Below are positions 1 through 9,342 of a DNA stretch of 22,591 nt, piece after piece; the stretch's first letter is position 1; the number at the start of each line of letters is the position of its first letter. Source of the DNA: Burkholderiaceae bacterium (GTDB taxonomy: Bacteria; Pseudomonadota; Gammaproteobacteria; Burkholderiales; Burkholderiaceae); assembly GCA_947470165.1 (NCBI GenBank), contig CANISN010000003.1, forward strand, positions 1 to 22,591, written 5' to 3'. The position numbers were made by a program, and so were the translations under genes. A model generated the notes under the pieces. That model saw nothing but the letters and a program-made list of their open reading frames with translations. It was not told the DNA's origin and did not search any database.

Positions 1-51
1 ACCACATATTTTGACTCTGGTGCGGCTAGTTGAGTAATTAAGTAAGCCCAT
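1..51 (-). CDS. trpF: Phosphoribosylanthranilate isomerase, N-terminal fragment cut by window edge
   Basis: Only the first 17 codons are present, reading MGLLNYSTSRTRVKICG from an ATG at 51-49 down to base 1. The RTRVKICG segment is the hallmark first beta strand of TrpF, which isomerises phosphoribosylanthranilate in tryptophan synthesis. The frame is open to the window edge. truA followed by trpF is a familiar order in Burkholderiaceae, which supports the call. No clear Shine-Dalgarno is visible upstream, and no alternative ATG, GTG or TTG occurs in the 44-bp gap after truA in this frame. The rest of the gene lies outside the window, so catalytic residues beyond the first strand Cys cannot be checked. 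Confidence 0.8.
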   Translation of the reverse strand, partial: MGLLNYSTSRTRVKICG

Positions 52-95
52 AGTTAGAAATAATAAGGCTTTAGCCCTGAAATAACCTACTTTGA

Positions 96-920
96 TTAAA
101 ACAGACTTTTGGGTAACCAAGAGTTGGCAAGAGAAGGATTTGGGATATTCAATTCCGCTGGGTAGGTGATCTGGGCAAGATAGAGTCCTGCAGGCGAAAA
201 AGTCGGCGCAGCAATACTCCGATCTTTTGCAGCCAGCACTTCCGCCATCCATTGGGAAGATTGCTTTCCGATGCCTATTTGGATAAAACTTCCGACTAAA
301 TTACGTACCATGTGATGCAAAAACGCATTTCCTTTGATCTTAAAATACAGCCAAGGCTCATTCGAGACAATATCAATGGAGTAGATGGTCTTCACAGGAG
401 TCTTACTTTGACACTCTGAAGATCTGAATGAAGTGAAGTCATGCTCCCCTATTAAACACTCTGCAGCCAGCTTCATAGCATCGACATCAAACCAATGATC
501 AGGGGGCATCATGACATAGCCTGCGCTAGACGCTGCCATAGGAGAGCGGCAAGGCCCAGCATGTAAGGCATAAATATAGGAGCGCTCGTAGGCAGAATAG
601 CGGGCGCTAAAGTCTTCTGGAACTGGCTGAGCCCAGTTCACCACAATTGAGTCTGGCAGGAAGCTATTAAGCCCCCTCACCCATGACCAATTCTGTCGCT
701 CCACATCGACGTCAAAATGAACCACCTGACCAAGCGCATGAACCCCTGTATCCGTTCGCCCTGCCACAATGACGCGGATTGGATTCAATTTGTTATCCTC
801 AGAGCCAACAAAAGAAATAATTGCACTTTCCAACTCATCTTGGACAGTTGGCTGATCTACCTGCGTCTGCCAACCAGAATATGCGCTGCCATCATACTGA
901 AGACCCAAGGCAATCCGCAT
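96..920 (-). CDS. truA: tRNA pseudouridine(38-40) synthase TruA
   Basis: Cytoplasmic enzyme that converts uridines 38-40 of the tRNA anticodon stem to pseudouridine. The 274-residue protein starts [18 protein letters not shown], the typical TruA opening. It carries the catalytic motif GRTDTGVHA at about residues 54-62, with Asp57 as the expected nucleophile. A second conserved block, [12 protein letters not shown], lies around residues 200-212. Length fits the family; the last 15-20 residues are a slightly extended tail. The ATG is 9 bp after the fimV stop, so it is probably read from the same transcript. The Shine-Dalgarno is weak (TAAAG). It sits in the asd-fimV-truA-trpF order seen in related bacteria. 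Confidence 0.96.
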   Translation of the reverse strand: MRIALGLQYDGSAYSGWQTQVDQPTVQDELESAIISFVGSEDNKLNPIRVIVAGRTDTGVHALGQVVHFDVDVERQNWSWVRGLNSFLPDSIVVNWAQPVPEDFSARYSAYERSYIYALHAGPCRSPMAASSAGYVMMPPDHWFDVDAMKLAAECLIGEHDFTSFRSSECQSKTPVKTIYSIDIVSNEPWLYFKIKGNAFLHHMVRNLVGSFIQIGIGKQSSQWMAEVLAAKDRSIAAPTFSPAGLYLAQITYPAELNIPNPSLANSWLPKSLF

Positions 921-929
921 TAAAAAACT

Positions 930-2294
930 TTAGCCATTTCTATGCGCAAGTTCTGCCAACATACCTTGAGCTTCGATCACCACCTCTGGATCGATGGATG
1001 CGCCAATACGAACAACTTCATCAAGTGATTTATTGGCTGCTGAAAAATCTTCAATCGTGATGTAAGCACGAGCTAGGTTTAACTTAACTCTCAGCTCGTC
1101 AGAGCTTAACCCTGAGACGGGCAATTTTGCGGGAGCTAAATCTAAATTGATGCTTCCAAATAATGCCTTAGCCTTATCAGACATACCCTCATGATGGCCA
1201 TTATGGTGATCAGGTTCTGTAGACTCAGTGGATAAATTTTTGGATGGGTAATTACCTGATTGAATATCAGTTAGTTGTTGTTGGCGCGAATTACGCATAA
1301 AAAACCAAATTAACAGAGCGGTTATCAGCAAGAAACAAGCTAGGCCCAAAAGGGTTGTCTTGAGATTAAGCTCACTTTTATCAGCATCAACAGCTTGAGA
1401 AGTTCCCTGAGCTTCTCCTAACAATTTTTTTAAGTCAGAAATATTCTTCTCCAACTCAATTACCCTAGTATTAGTTTTCTCAAGAATTTTTTCTTGCGCA
1501 ACGATCTCTTCAGTAATGCGCTTGGTATCTGCATCCTTATCGCCACTAGAACCAATCTTTAAAAGATTGGAGGGGCTGCTACTTTCATCAGCGCTAACCA
1601 CAACGCTAGAATTACTTTTCTTAAGCTCTCCCCATTGCTGGGCAGCGACATCGACAAACTTCTGTGCATCCTTCTGATCGATCGCCTGAATTGCCGCAGC
1701 ATTAGGAATAAGAAGTTCAGATCCGGCTAGTAATTGATTAATATTGCCGCCAATAAAGGCATCTGGATTAGCTTGATACAAAGCCATCATTTTTTGATCG
1801 ATAGAAAAATCTGGCGACCCAGTATCCATCTGTGATGCAATTGAAGATAATGTTTGCCCAGGCTCAACAATAAACTTAGGAAGATTACCATTCAGAAACG
1901 TGTAGACCCTAGAAATGGAGCCAGTTGACCAGTTTAAGGTGAGCAATAAATCTACAAACACATCTGGTGATACGGGTACGGGTTGAACCGTTTCAACCAA
2001 AATCATCAGCCGCTCATCTTTTGAGCGATAAACCATGACTTGGGCATTAAAGTCCAATATTCTTGGAGAGACTCCCAGTCGCTCATAGGTGCCAATAGGT
2101 GGGATCGACGCAGACAAAGAGGATAGAAGACCTTGCTCATCTGCGCCTAATTCAATGGGAACCTCAACTCGAAGAGTTTCCCCAGGCCGAGACACTAAAT
2201 TAGCTTTGCCTAAATTGATAGCAAATACACTACTTGAAAGTGCAATACCGATCAATCCAGCAAGGATAAATTTAAGTATCTGAATGTTAGCCAT
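930..2294 (-). CDS. FimV-like inner-membrane protein (short form)
   Basis: A 454-residue relative of FimV, a peptidoglycan-associated protein that in Pseudomonas helps type IV pilus assembly and polar localisation. Visible parts: signal peptide at 1-25; N-terminal FimV domain at about 26-135; a LysM-like segment at 140-197 ([16 protein letters not shown] onward); Ser/Asp-rich linker; a coiled coil at about 260-297; one membrane helix at 314-334; and a helical C-terminal domain at 375-450 resembling the FimV C-terminal/TPR-like region. Characterised FimV proteins are much longer (roughly 700-900 residues); here the long acidic cytoplasmic middle is largely absent. The start codon overlaps the asd stop by 8 bp, implying coupled translation. 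The family assignment is good; the exact role in this organism is inferred. Confidence 0.8.
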   Translation of the reverse strand: MANIQILKFILAGLIGIALSSSVFAINLGKANLVSRPGETLRVEVPIELGADEQGLLSSLSASIPPIGTYERLGVSPRILDFNAQVMVYRSKDERLMILVETVQPVPVSPDVFVDLLLTLNWSTGSISRVYTFLNGNLPKFIVEPGQTLSSIASQMDTGSPDFSIDQKMMALYQANPDAFIGGNINQLLAGSELLIPNAAAIQAIDQKDAQKFVDVAAQQWGELKKSNSSVVVSADESSSPSNLLKIGSSGDKDADTKRITEEIVAQEKILEKTNTRVIELEKNISDLKKLLGEAQGTSQAVDADKSELNLKTTLLGLACFLLITALLIWFFMRNSRQQQLTDIQSGNYPSKNLSTESTEPDHHNGHHEGMSDKAKALFGSINLDLAPAKLPVSGLSSDELRVKLNLARAYITIEDFSAANKSLDEVVRIGASIDPEVVIEAQGMLAELAHRNG

Positions 2295-3450
2295 TTTTAT
2301 CCAATAAAATTCTCAGCATACGGCGCAATGGCTCCGCAGCGCCCCATAAAAGCTGATCACCAACCGTAAATGCACTTAGATACTCTGGCCCCATGGCCAT
2401 TTTATGCAAGCGTCCAATCGGAACTCTCAAGGTGCCACTAACTGCAACTGGGGATAATTCACGCTCAGTAGTCTCGCGATCATTAGGAATCACTTTAACC
2501 CACTGGTTATCGTTGGCCAATATTTCTTCAATCTCTTTTAAAGAAATATCTTTCTTCAATTTGACTGTCAAACCCTGTGAGTGACAGCGCATTGCTCCAA
2601 CACGAACGCACAAACCATCAACTGGAATACTGCCTAGGGCTCTGAATGCAGGGCGGCCCAAGATCTTATTAAACTCTGCGCCACCCTTCCACTCTTCTTT
2701 AGTTTGGCCATGCTCAACGGGAACATCAATCCAGGGAATTAAGCTACCTGCCAAAGGTGTATTGCGGAAGTTTTTCTTAGGAAAATTAGACGAGCGTAAT
2801 GTTTCAGTAATTTTACGATCGATGTCCAGAATCCAGGATGAGGGATCAGCTAGCTCAGTTGCCACGCTGTCACGCAGGGCACCCATTTGTAAAAGAAGTT
2901 CGCGCATATTCTGGGCGCCGGCACCTGAGGCAGCTTGATAGGTCATGGCACTAATCCACTCAACCATATCTGCTTTGACAAGACCGCCCATAGCCATCAT
3001 CATCAAGCTCACGGTACAGTTACTACCGATCCAGTTTTTACCACCAGCAGCTAAGGCCTGATCGATAACAGGTCGATTGACTGGATCAAGAACCAATACA
3101 GCATCATCCTTCATACGCAAGGCACTGGCTGCATCAATCCAATGACCCTGCCAAGCAGCCGCGCGCAACTTAGGAAAAATATCATTGGTGTAATCGCCGC
3201 CTTGGCAAGTCAGAATAATGTCGCAGCGTGAGAGTGCTATGATGTCATTAGCGTCTTGTAAGGTGTTTTCACTCTTAGCAACTTGTTGACCATTCAATAG
3301 CGGCACTACACCACCAGCTTGACTGGTGCTAAAGAATACCGGCTCAATCAGCTCAAAATCCTTTTCAGCCAACATTCTCTCCAAGAGAACGCTACCAACC
3401 ATTCCGCGCCAGCCGACTAAGCCTACCAATGGTATTTTTGTATTTGCCAT
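2287..3450 (-). CDS. asd: Aspartate-semialdehyde dehydrogenase
   Basis: NADP-dependent reduction of aspartyl phosphate to aspartate semialdehyde, the branch point to lysine, diaminopimelate, threonine and methionine. From the ATG at 3450 the protein has 387 residues. The dinucleotide-binding [10 protein letters not shown] lies at 11-20, the catalytic Cys145 in [11 protein letters not shown], and [11 protein letters not shown] further on. The motifs match the proteobacterial (E. coli-like) Asd type. A TTG three codons upstream (3459) would add MIV, but neither start has a clear Shine-Dalgarno, and the ATG gives the standard N-terminus [14 protein letters not shown]. It follows leuB by 63 bp and overlaps fimV by 8 bp. 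The leu-asd linkage is common in Burkholderiales. Confidence 0.96.
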   Translation of the reverse strand: MANTKIPLVGLVGWRGMVGSVLLERMLAEKDFELIEPVFFSTSQAGGVVPLLNGQQVAKSENTLQDANDIIALSRCDIILTCQGGDYTNDIFPKLRAAAWQGHWIDAASALRMKDDAVLVLDPVNRPVIDQALAAGGKNWIGSNCTVSLMMMAMGGLVKADMVEWISAMTYQAASGAGAQNMRELLLQMGALRDSVATELADPSSWILDIDRKITETLRSSNFPKKNFRNTPLAGSLIPWIDVPVEHGQTKEEWKGGAEFNKILGRPAFRALGSIPVDGLCVRVGAMRCHSQGLTVKLKKDISLKEIEEILANDNQWVKVIPNDRETTERELSPVAVSGTLRVPIGRLHKMAMGPEYLSAFTVGDQLLWGAAEPLRRMLRILLDKNG

Positions 3451-3513
3451 GACGATCAACTATCTATTCAGTGTAATAATTTATGTTGTTTCTTTATTGT
3501 GATTCTGCACTAT

Positions 3514-4587
3514 TTATTTTGATAGCGCAGCTACTACAGCATCACCCATCTCCACTGTAGACACCTTCTTTGTGCCATCAGTAAAAATATCTACAGTTCG
3601 TAAGCCCTGTGATAGAACTTTTTGCACGGCAGCTTCAATGCGATCAGCCTCCAGTGGCATGCCCAAGGAATAACGCAACATCATGGCAACCGACAAAATA
3701 GTAGCTAAAGGATTAGCAATACCTTTACCAGCGATGTCAGGAGCTGATCCATGGCTTGGCTCATATAAGCCTTTGTTATTCTTATCCAAAGATGCTGATG
3801 GCAACATACCAATTGAGCCCGTTAACATTGCTGCTTCATCAGACAAAATGTCACCAAACAGATTGCCAGTAACCACGACATCAAATGCTTTTGGTGCCTT
3901 AACTAATTGCATTGCTGCATTATCGACATACATATGTGATAACTCCACATCTGGATAGTCTTTACCAACACGGATCATCACTTCACGCCAAAGTTGTGAG
4001 GTCTCTAAAACGTTTGCTTTATCTACACTACAAACTTTTTTGCCACGCTTGCGTGCTGCCTCAAATGCAACACGGCCAATACGCTCCACTTCAGGTTCGC
4101 TGTAATGCATCATGTCGTAACCTTCGCGTGCGCCTTTGAATAAAGGAAGATCTGAAGTACGAATACCACGTGGCTGGCCAAAATAAATATCGCCGTTCAG
4201 CTCGCGAATAATCAAAATATCTAGACCACCGACAATTTCAGGCTTCAAACTAGAGGCGGCCGTTAGCTCGTCATAGCAAATCGCTGGTCTAAAGTTAGCA
4301 AATAATTCTAGGTGTTTACGTAAGCCCAGAATAGCTTGCTCAGGGCGCAGTTCGCGAGGCAAGGAGTCGTATTTCCAGTCACCTACAGCACCAAATAAAA
4401 TAGCATCCGCTTTTTTGGCTAGATCCAATGTTGCCGGCGGCAATGGGTGACCTGCCACATCGTAAGCAGCACCACCAACGGGAGCGGACTCAAGATCAAA
4501 TTTTGAGCCGAGCGCATTTAATACCTTAACGGCTTCAGCAACGATTTCCGGACCGATCCCATCGCCCGGGAGGACTGCAATTTTCAT
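3514..4587 (-). CDS. leuB: 3-isopropylmalate dehydrogenase
   Basis: Oxidative decarboxylation of 3-isopropylmalate to 2-oxoisocaproate with NAD, the third step of leucine synthesis. The 357 residues match the family length. The N-terminus [15 protein letters not shown] is diagnostic. Lys190 in SVDKANVL, Asp222 in YVDNAAMQ, and Asp246/Asp250 in [14 protein letters not shown] form the metal and substrate site. The NAD-binding loop [14 protein letters not shown] is at about 280-293. The ATG has AAAGG upstream and lies 23 bp after leuD. The gene belongs to the leuC-lipoprotein-leuD-leuB unit. Confidence 0.97.
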   Translation of the reverse strand: MKIAVLPGDGIGPEIVAEAVKVLNALGSKFDLESAPVGGAAYDVAGHPLPPATLDLAKKADAILFGAVGDWKYDSLPRELRPEQAILGLRKHLELFANFRPAICYDELTAASSLKPEIVGGLDILIIRELNGDIYFGQPRGIRTSDLPLFKGAREGYDMMHYSEPEVERIGRVAFEAARKRGKKVCSVDKANVLETSQLWREVMIRVGKDYPDVELSHMYVDNAAMQLVKAPKAFDVVVTGNLFGDILSDEAAMLTGSIGMLPSASLDKNNKGLYEPSHGSAPDIAGKGIANPLATILSVAMMLRYSLGMPLEADRIEAAVQKVLSQGLRTVDIFTDGTKKVSTVEMGDAVVAALSK

Positions 4588-4610
4588 GAAAGGCCTTTAA
4601 CTCTACAAAA

Positions 4611-5258
4611 CTATGGCAATTGTGTCGCAAGCCAAGGCATCTTCAGGATGCGCTCAGCTTCATAAGCCTTGATTTTATCTGCATGCTGCAGGGTTAAGCC
4701 AATATCGTCAAAGCCGTTGAGTAGGCAATGCTTTCTAAATGGGGCTACATCAAAGCTATACGTCGTGCCATCAGGGGTAATGACTTGCTGGCTTGCTAGG
4801 TCAATCGTTAGCTGGTAACCACTGAATGCGAGTGTTTCGTTAAATAAATGGTCTACCTGCAGTTCAGACAGCTCAATCGGTAAAAGGCCATTTTTGAAGC
4901 AATTATTGTAGAAAATATCCGCAAAGCTCGGTGCAATGACCGCTCTAAAGCCATATTGATCCAGTGCCCATGGGGCATGCTCACGAGAGCTGCCACAGCC
5001 AAAGTTCTTGCGAGCCAGCAGGATACCGGCACCTTTGTAGCGTGGCTGGTTTAAAACAAAATCGGGATTAATTGGGCGGATGCTGCAGTCTTGACCAGGT
5101 TCGCCATGGTCTAAATAACGCCACTCATCAAATAAATTCTGACCGAAGCCAGTTTTCTTGATCGATTTTAAGAACTGCTTTGGGATGATCGCATCGGTAT
5201 CCACATTCTCGCGATTTAGCGGGGCAAGCAAACCTTTGTAAACCGTAAATTTATCCAT
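4611..5258 (-). CDS. leuD: 3-isopropylmalate dehydratase small subunit
   Basis: Small (swivel) subunit that pairs with LeuC to isomerise 2-isopropylmalate to 3-isopropylmalate. The protein has 215 residues, normal for the proteobacterial form. Diagnostic motifs are [13 protein letters not shown] at 18-30 and [15 protein letters not shown] at 85-99, the conserved swivel-domain loop. It is separated from leuC by a small lipoprotein gene and a 46-bp gap containing a short inverted repeat. The Shine-Dalgarno is weak (AAAGATC), so translation may depend partly on the upstream reading. Confidence 0.97.
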   Translation of the reverse strand: MDKFTVYKGLLAPLNRENVDTDAIIPKQFLKSIKKTGFGQNLFDEWRYLDHGEPGQDCSIRPINPDFVLNQPRYKGAGILLARKNFGCGSSREHAPWALDQYGFRAVIAPSFADIFYNNCFKNGLLPIELSELQVDHLFNETLAFSGYQLTIDLASQQVITPDGTTYSFDVAPFRKHCLLNGFDDIGLTLQHADKIKAYEAERILKMPWLATQLP

Positions 5259-5286
5259 GATGATCTTTGCTGAATATCGCGACTGA

Positions 5287-5301
5287 TTACTAAATTAGTA
5301 A
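5287..5301. repeat. 15-bp perfect inverted repeat between lipoprotein gene and leuD
   Basis: TTACTAA, one A, TTAGTAA: a perfect odd palindrome in the 46-bp gap between the lipoprotein stop and the leuD start. As RNA it could form only a 5-bp AT-rich stem with a 5-base loop, and no T-tract follows, so it is not a convincing terminator. It might be an mRNA processing or stability element, or a coincidence of AT-rich sequence. Confidence 0.4.
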
Positions 5302-5304
5302 CGC

Positions 5305-5523
5305 TTACTTCACCGGCGTCACAACAACATCTTTCCCTTTGGTTTGGGATTGATTATCCGTATTGCTTGTATTACTAGCCTTATTACCGCCCATCGAATT
5401 GCCCATGGTCTGGAGGTCTTTTCCAACACCCTCCATGGTGTTAATGCAAGCAGCAAGGGTGATGCCAATGGCAGCAACAATAGTTAACTTTTTAATCATA
5501 GTGAAAGAGGATTTTTTTAACAT
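5305..5523 (-). CDS. Small entericidin-like lipoprotein
   Basis: A 72-residue predicted lipoprotein. The N-terminus is basic, followed by a hydrophobic stretch and a lipobox LAAC with the lipidated Cys at residue 26. After it comes INTMEGVGKDLQTMGNSM, which resembles entericidin A/B (small toxin/antidote-type envelope lipoproteins), and then a Ser/Asn/Thr/Gln-rich tail ending VVVTPVK. The start at 5523 is chosen over the internal ATG at 5499 because AAGGAAA lies 7 bases upstream of the first and nothing suitable precedes the second. It sits 9 bp after leuC and before leuD, so it is co-transcribed with the leucine genes. The toxin-like activity of entericidin B is known in E. coli; function here is unproven. 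Confidence 0.82.
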   Translation of the reverse strand: MLKKSSFTMIKKLTIVAAIGITLAACINTMEGVGKDLQTMGNSMGGNKASNTSNTDNQSQTKGKDVVVTPVK

Positions 5524-5532
5524 GAAATTTCC

Positions 5533-6942
5533 TTAAGAAATCTTACGAATATCAACAAAGTGACCTTCGATAGCTGCTGCAGCCGCCATTGCTGGGCTAA
5601 GCAAATGGGTTCTGCCGCCATTGCCTTGACGACCTTCAAAATTACGATTAGAGGTCGAAGCACAACGCTCACCCGGCTCAAGACGATCAGCATTCATTGC
5701 CAAACACATTGAGCAGCCAGGCTCGCGCCATTCAAAGCCAGCAGCCTTGAATACACGATCTAAACCCTCTCGCTCTGCTTGAGCCTTCACTAAGCCTGAA
5801 CCTGGAACAACCAATGCCAATTTGACGTTAGCAGCAACCTTCTTACCCAAGCGATCAACCACCTTGGCAGCTGCACGAATATCTTCAATACGGCTATTAG
5901 TGCAGGAGCCAATAAATACTTTATCTACAAAAATATTGCTCAGCGGAGTGTTGGGCAGAAGACCCATATATTTCAGCGCACGCTCCATCGCGGAACGCTT
6001 GTTAGCATCACGCTCTTTTTCAGGATCTGGAATGGAATCACTAATAGAAAGCACCATTTCTGGTGAGGTTCCCCAAGTCACTTGAGGGGCAATTTCTTCA
6101 GCACGCAATTCCACTTCAGCATCAAACTGAGCATCGGCATCCGAATGTAAAGTACGCCAGTATTGCAAGGCATGGCGCAAAGACTCGCCCTTAGGAGCAT
6201 ATGGTCGACCTTGAATGTATTCAATGGTGGTCTCATCAACCGCTACTAGGCCAGCGCGTGCGCCAGCCTCAATCGCCATATTACAAAGGGTCATCCGACC
6301 CTCCATAGAGAGATTACGAATGGCTTCGCCAGCAAACTCAATGGTGAAACCGGTTCCACCGGCCGTACCAATCTTGCCAATGACAGCAAGCACAATATCC
6401 TTAGCAGTGGAGCCAGGCTGTAAACGACCGTCCACTTTCACCAGCATATTCTTACTCTTTTTCATAAGCAAGGTTTGGGTAGCTAACACATGCTCAACTT
6501 CTGAGGTGCCAATACCAAATGCTAGAGCTCCAAAAGCGCCATGAGTGCTGGTATGGGAATCACCGCAAACCACGGTCATACCCGGTAAAGTAGCCCCCTG
6601 CTCTGGACCAATCACGTGCACAATCCCTTGGCGGGTATCGTTCATTTTGTACTGGGTAATACCAAAGGCATCACAGTTTTGATCCAGCGTATCAACTTGT
6701 AACTTCGAAATAGGATCTGTGATCCCTTCAGAGCGGTCCGTAGTTGGGACATTGTGATCTGAAACTGCCAAGTTAGCAGAAATACGCCAAACAGGACGGC
6801 CTGCTAAATTCAAACCCTCAAAGGCTTGTGGGCTAGTTACCTCATGCAATAACTGACGGTCTATATAAATAGTAGCCGTGCCATCCTCCTCTGAATAGAC
6901 AACATGCTCATCCCACAATTTGTCGTAAAGCGTACGTGACAT
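5533..6942 (-). CDS. leuC: 3-isopropylmalate dehydratase large subunit
   Basis: Large aconitase-family subunit of isopropylmalate isomerase, carrying the [4Fe-4S] cluster. The 469 residues are the usual length. Cluster ligands are visible as Cys347 in FIGSCTNSR and Cys410/Cys413 in [11 protein letters not shown]. Other family blocks are [15 protein letters not shown] at 124-138 and [21 protein letters not shown] near the C-terminus. The start is supported by AGAGGAA before the ATG. It begins 17 bp after gltA on the same strand, so leucine synthesis may share readthrough from the citrate synthase transcript. Confidence 0.98.
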   Translation of the reverse strand: MSRTLYDKLWDEHVVYSEEDGTATIYIDRQLLHEVTSPQAFEGLNLAGRPVWRISANLAVSDHNVPTTDRSEGITDPISKLQVDTLDQNCDAFGITQYKMNDTRQGIVHVIGPEQGATLPGMTVVCGDSHTSTHGAFGALAFGIGTSEVEHVLATQTLLMKKSKNMLVKVDGRLQPGSTAKDIVLAVIGKIGTAGGTGFTIEFAGEAIRNLSMEGRMTLCNMAIEAGARAGLVAVDETTIEYIQGRPYAPKGESLRHALQYWRTLHSDADAQFDAEVELRAEEIAPQVTWGTSPEMVLSISDSIPDPEKERDANKRSAMERALKYMGLLPNTPLSNIFVDKVFIGSCTNSRIEDIRAAAKVVDRLGKKVAANVKLALVVPGSGLVKAQAEREGLDRVFKAAGFEWREPGCSMCLAMNADRLEPGERCASTSNRNFEGRQGNGGRTHLLSPAMAAAAAIEGHFVDIRKIS

Positions 6943-6959
6943 GAATTCCTCTAAAGCCT

Positions 6960-8273
6960 TTATTTACGAACAGTAATGTTGGGAACTGCACGGGAAGTTT
7001 CTCCAACATATAGCTGACGTGGACGACCAATCTTGTACTCAGAATCCGTAATCATTTCCTCCCATTGAGCAATCCAACCTACTGTTCTTGCCAAAGCAAA
7101 GACGCAAGTGAACATATCTGTTGGAATGCCTAAGGCGCGCTGAACAATCCCTGAATAAAAGTCGACGTTTGGATATAACTTACGGCTGACGAAATACTCA
7201 TCCTCAAGAGCAATTTTCTCAAGAGTCATAGCGAGTTTGAACAAAGGATCGTTCTCAAGACCAAGCTCTTTCAGTACTTCATAACAAGTTTCACGCATTA
7301 GCTTAGCGCGTGGATCAAAGTTTTTATAAACACGGTGACCGAATCCCATCAAGCGAACACTAGAATTCTTATCTTTTACCTGGGTAATAAATTCGCCAAT
7401 TTTTTCAACGCCGCCATTCGCTTGAATCTGATTGAGCATATCCAAGCAGGCTTCGTTAGCACCGCCATGAGCTGGACCCCATAAACATGCGATACCAGCA
7501 GAGATTGCAGCAAATGGATTAGTTCCAGAAGAACCGCACAAACGCACTGTAGAGGTAGAGGCGTTCTGCTCGTGGTCAGCATGCAATATGAAAATGCGAT
7601 CTAAAGCGCGTACCAATACTGGATTGATTTTGTAATCTTCACAAGGCGTTGCAAACATCATACGCATGAAGTTTGCTGTGTATGACAGAGAGTTATTTGG
7701 GTAGATAAATGGTTGTCCAATGGAATACTTATAAGACATTGCAACCAATGTTGGCATCTTAGCAATCAAACGAATTTGCGCAATTTCACGCGCCTTAGGT
7801 TGGCTATAGTCAATGGCATCGTGATAGAAAGCCGCCATTGCACCAACTAAACCTGTTAAAACAGACATTGGGTGAGCATCACGACGGAAACCGCGCAAGA
7901 AGAACTGCATTTGCTCATGAACCATCGTATGGTGTATCACCAGATCTTCAAAATCTTTTTTTCCTTTGGCGTTTGGTAATTCACCATGAAGAAGCAGAAA
8001 GCAGACTTCCAAGAAATCGCAGTTATGCGCTAAATCTTCGATTGGGTAGCCGCGATACAGTAATTCCCCTTTATCCCCATCGATATAAGTAATTTTGCTA
8101 TTACAGGATGCAGTAGACAGAAAGCCTGAATCGTAAGTGAACTTACCAGTTTGTCCGTATAGCTTACGAATATCGATCACGTCAGGGCCAACAGTGCCTT
8201 TATAAATAGGCAAGTCAATATCTGGAGTGCCGTCCGAAAACGATAATTTTGCCTTGATATCCGATTCAACCAT
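6960..8273 (-). CDS. gltA: Citrate synthase (type II, hexameric class)
   Basis: Condenses acetyl-CoA and oxaloacetate to citrate, the entry of the TCA cycle. The 437-residue protein has the catalytic triad His269 ([10 protein letters not shown]), His313 (GFGHRVYK) and Asp371 (PNVDFYSG), plus [15 protein letters not shown] at 231-245. The N-terminal beta-rich extension of about 60 residues places it with the NADH-sensitive Gram-negative type. AAGGA stands upstream of the ATG. It lies 81 bp after sdhE and 17 bp before leuC. Confidence 0.98.
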   Translation of the reverse strand: MVESDIKAKLSFSDGTPDIDLPIYKGTVGPDVIDIRKLYGQTGKFTYDSGFLSTASCNSKITYIDGDKGELLYRGYPIEDLAHNCDFLEVCFLLLHGELPNAKGKKDFEDLVIHHTMVHEQMQFFLRGFRRDAHPMSVLTGLVGAMAAFYHDAIDYSQPKAREIAQIRLIAKMPTLVAMSYKYSIGQPFIYPNNSLSYTANFMRMMFATPCEDYKINPVLVRALDRIFILHADHEQNASTSTVRLCGSSGTNPFAAISAGIACLWGPAHGGANEACLDMLNQIQANGGVEKIGEFITQVKDKNSSVRLMGFGHRVYKNFDPRAKLMRETCYEVLKELGLENDPLFKLAMTLEKIALEDEYFVSRKLYPNVDFYSGIVQRALGIPTDMFTCVFALARTVGWIAQWEEMITDSEYKIGRPRQLYVGETSRAVPNITVRK

Positions 8274-8354
8274 TTCTAATCCTTAGTCATTCAAATTGAT
8301 GATTAATACTACTTTTGACAATGCATCAGCGCTTAACTGCACCTAAGTACTACA

Positions 8355-8624
8355 TTACTTCTCTCTCAGCCTTTGTAAAACAGACCTAAAGCAGCTCTCT
8401 TGAGTTTCTTTTTCCAATGCAGCAACAGAATCTTTGCGACCGATTAACAAATCCATCAAATCATTGTCCTCTAAGGCGAGCAACTGGGTTAAAACTTTAC
8501 CTTCATCCTCATTTAATTGGGCGCCGTAGCGCTCAAAAAAACGTTGCAAGATTAAATCATTCTCAAGTAAACCCCTGCGGGCATCACTCTTTAAGCGATA
8601 TAACTCTGCATTACTAAGACTCAT
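8355..8624 (-). CDS. sdhE: Succinate dehydrogenase flavinylation factor SdhE
   Basis: An 89-residue cytoplasmic assembly factor (SdhE/Sdh5/DUF339, YgfY in E. coli) that promotes covalent FAD attachment to SdhA. The conserved RRGLLENDLILQRFF segment at residues 16-30 contains the RGxxE motif of the family, followed by the typical acidic helix ALEDNDLMDLLIGR. Its ATG overlaps the sdhB stop in an ATGA arrangement (8621-8624), implying translational coupling to the complex it helps assemble. Confidence 0.93.
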   Translation of the reverse strand: MSLSNAELYRLKSDARRGLLENDLILQRFFERYGAQLNEDEGKVLTQLLALEDNDLMDLLIGRKDSVAALEKETQESCFRSVLQRLREK

Positions 8625-9325
8625 ACCGCCCTGCGTACCATCAATTCCTTAATCTTTCCAATGGCCTTAGTGGGATTTAAATGCTTAGGACATACATCCA
8701 CGCAATTCATGATGGTATGGCAACGAAATAAACGGTAAGGGTCTTCCAAGTTATCCAAACGCTGAGAAGTCTCTTCATCACGACTATCGGCAATAAAGCG
8801 ATAGGCCTGGAGCAAGCCAGCTGGACCAACAAACTTATCTGGATTCCACCAGAAAGATGGGCAGGCAGTTGAACATGAAGCACACAAGATGCACTCATAT
8901 AATCCATTTAATTCTTCGCGCTCTTCCGGGCTCTGTAAACGCTCTTTCTCAGGAGGAGGATTGTCATTGACTAAATAGGGCTTGATAGACAAATATTGTT
9001 TGAAGAATAAAGTCATATCCACAATCAAATCACGAACTACTGGCAAGCCAGGCAATGGACGCAATGTGATGACCTTGGGCAGGGTCAGCATATTAGTTAA
9101 GCAAGCTAAACCGTTTTTTCCGTTAATGTTCATAGCATCTGAACCACAAACACCTTCACGACATGAGCGGCGATAGGTAATGCTCTCATCCTGCTTTTTT
9201 AAGGAAATTAAGGCATCTAGCAACATACGCTCCCCAGTCAACTCAAGCTCATAACGCTGCATGCGTGGAGCTGTGTCGACATCTGGATCGTAGCGGTAAA
9301 TTTCAAATACACGAATATCACTCAT
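8621..9325 (-). CDS. sdhB: Succinate dehydrogenase iron-sulfur subunit
   Basis: Electron-transfer subunit of respiratory complex II with three clusters. The 234 residues show the [2Fe-2S] ligands Cys55, Cys60 and Cys75 with Asp63 at the fourth position (SCREGVCGSDAM), as in E. coli. The [4Fe-4S] and [3Fe-4S] motifs are Cys145/148/151 with Cys155 (CILCASCSTAC) and Cys202/208/212 (CHTIMNCVDVC). It lies 17 bp after sdhA, with AAGAGAAA as a Shine-Dalgarno, and overlaps sdhE by 4 bp. Confidence 0.98.
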   Translation of the reverse strand: MSDIRVFEIYRYDPDVDTAPRMQRYELELTGERMLLDALISLKKQDESITYRRSCREGVCGSDAMNINGKNGLACLTNMLTLPKVITLRPLPGLPVVRDLIVDMTLFFKQYLSIKPYLVNDNPPPEKERLQSPEEREELNGLYECILCASCSTACPSFWWNPDKFVGPAGLLQAYRFIADSRDEETSQRLDNLEDPYRLFRCHTIMNCVDVCPKHLNPTKAIGKIKELMVRRAV

Positions 9326-9342
9326 TTTCTATTTCTCTTCGC

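Noticed and set aside
7730..7745. Partial match to the mdh-side palindrome (CTTATAAGACATT) inside gltA
   Set aside because: It is not symmetric in the same way and lies within coding sequence; most likely chance.
8274..8354. Possible gltA promoter in the 81-bp gap after sdhE (TTGTCA on the minus strand)
   Set aside because: No acceptable -10 lies 16-18 bases from it; I could not support a promoter call.
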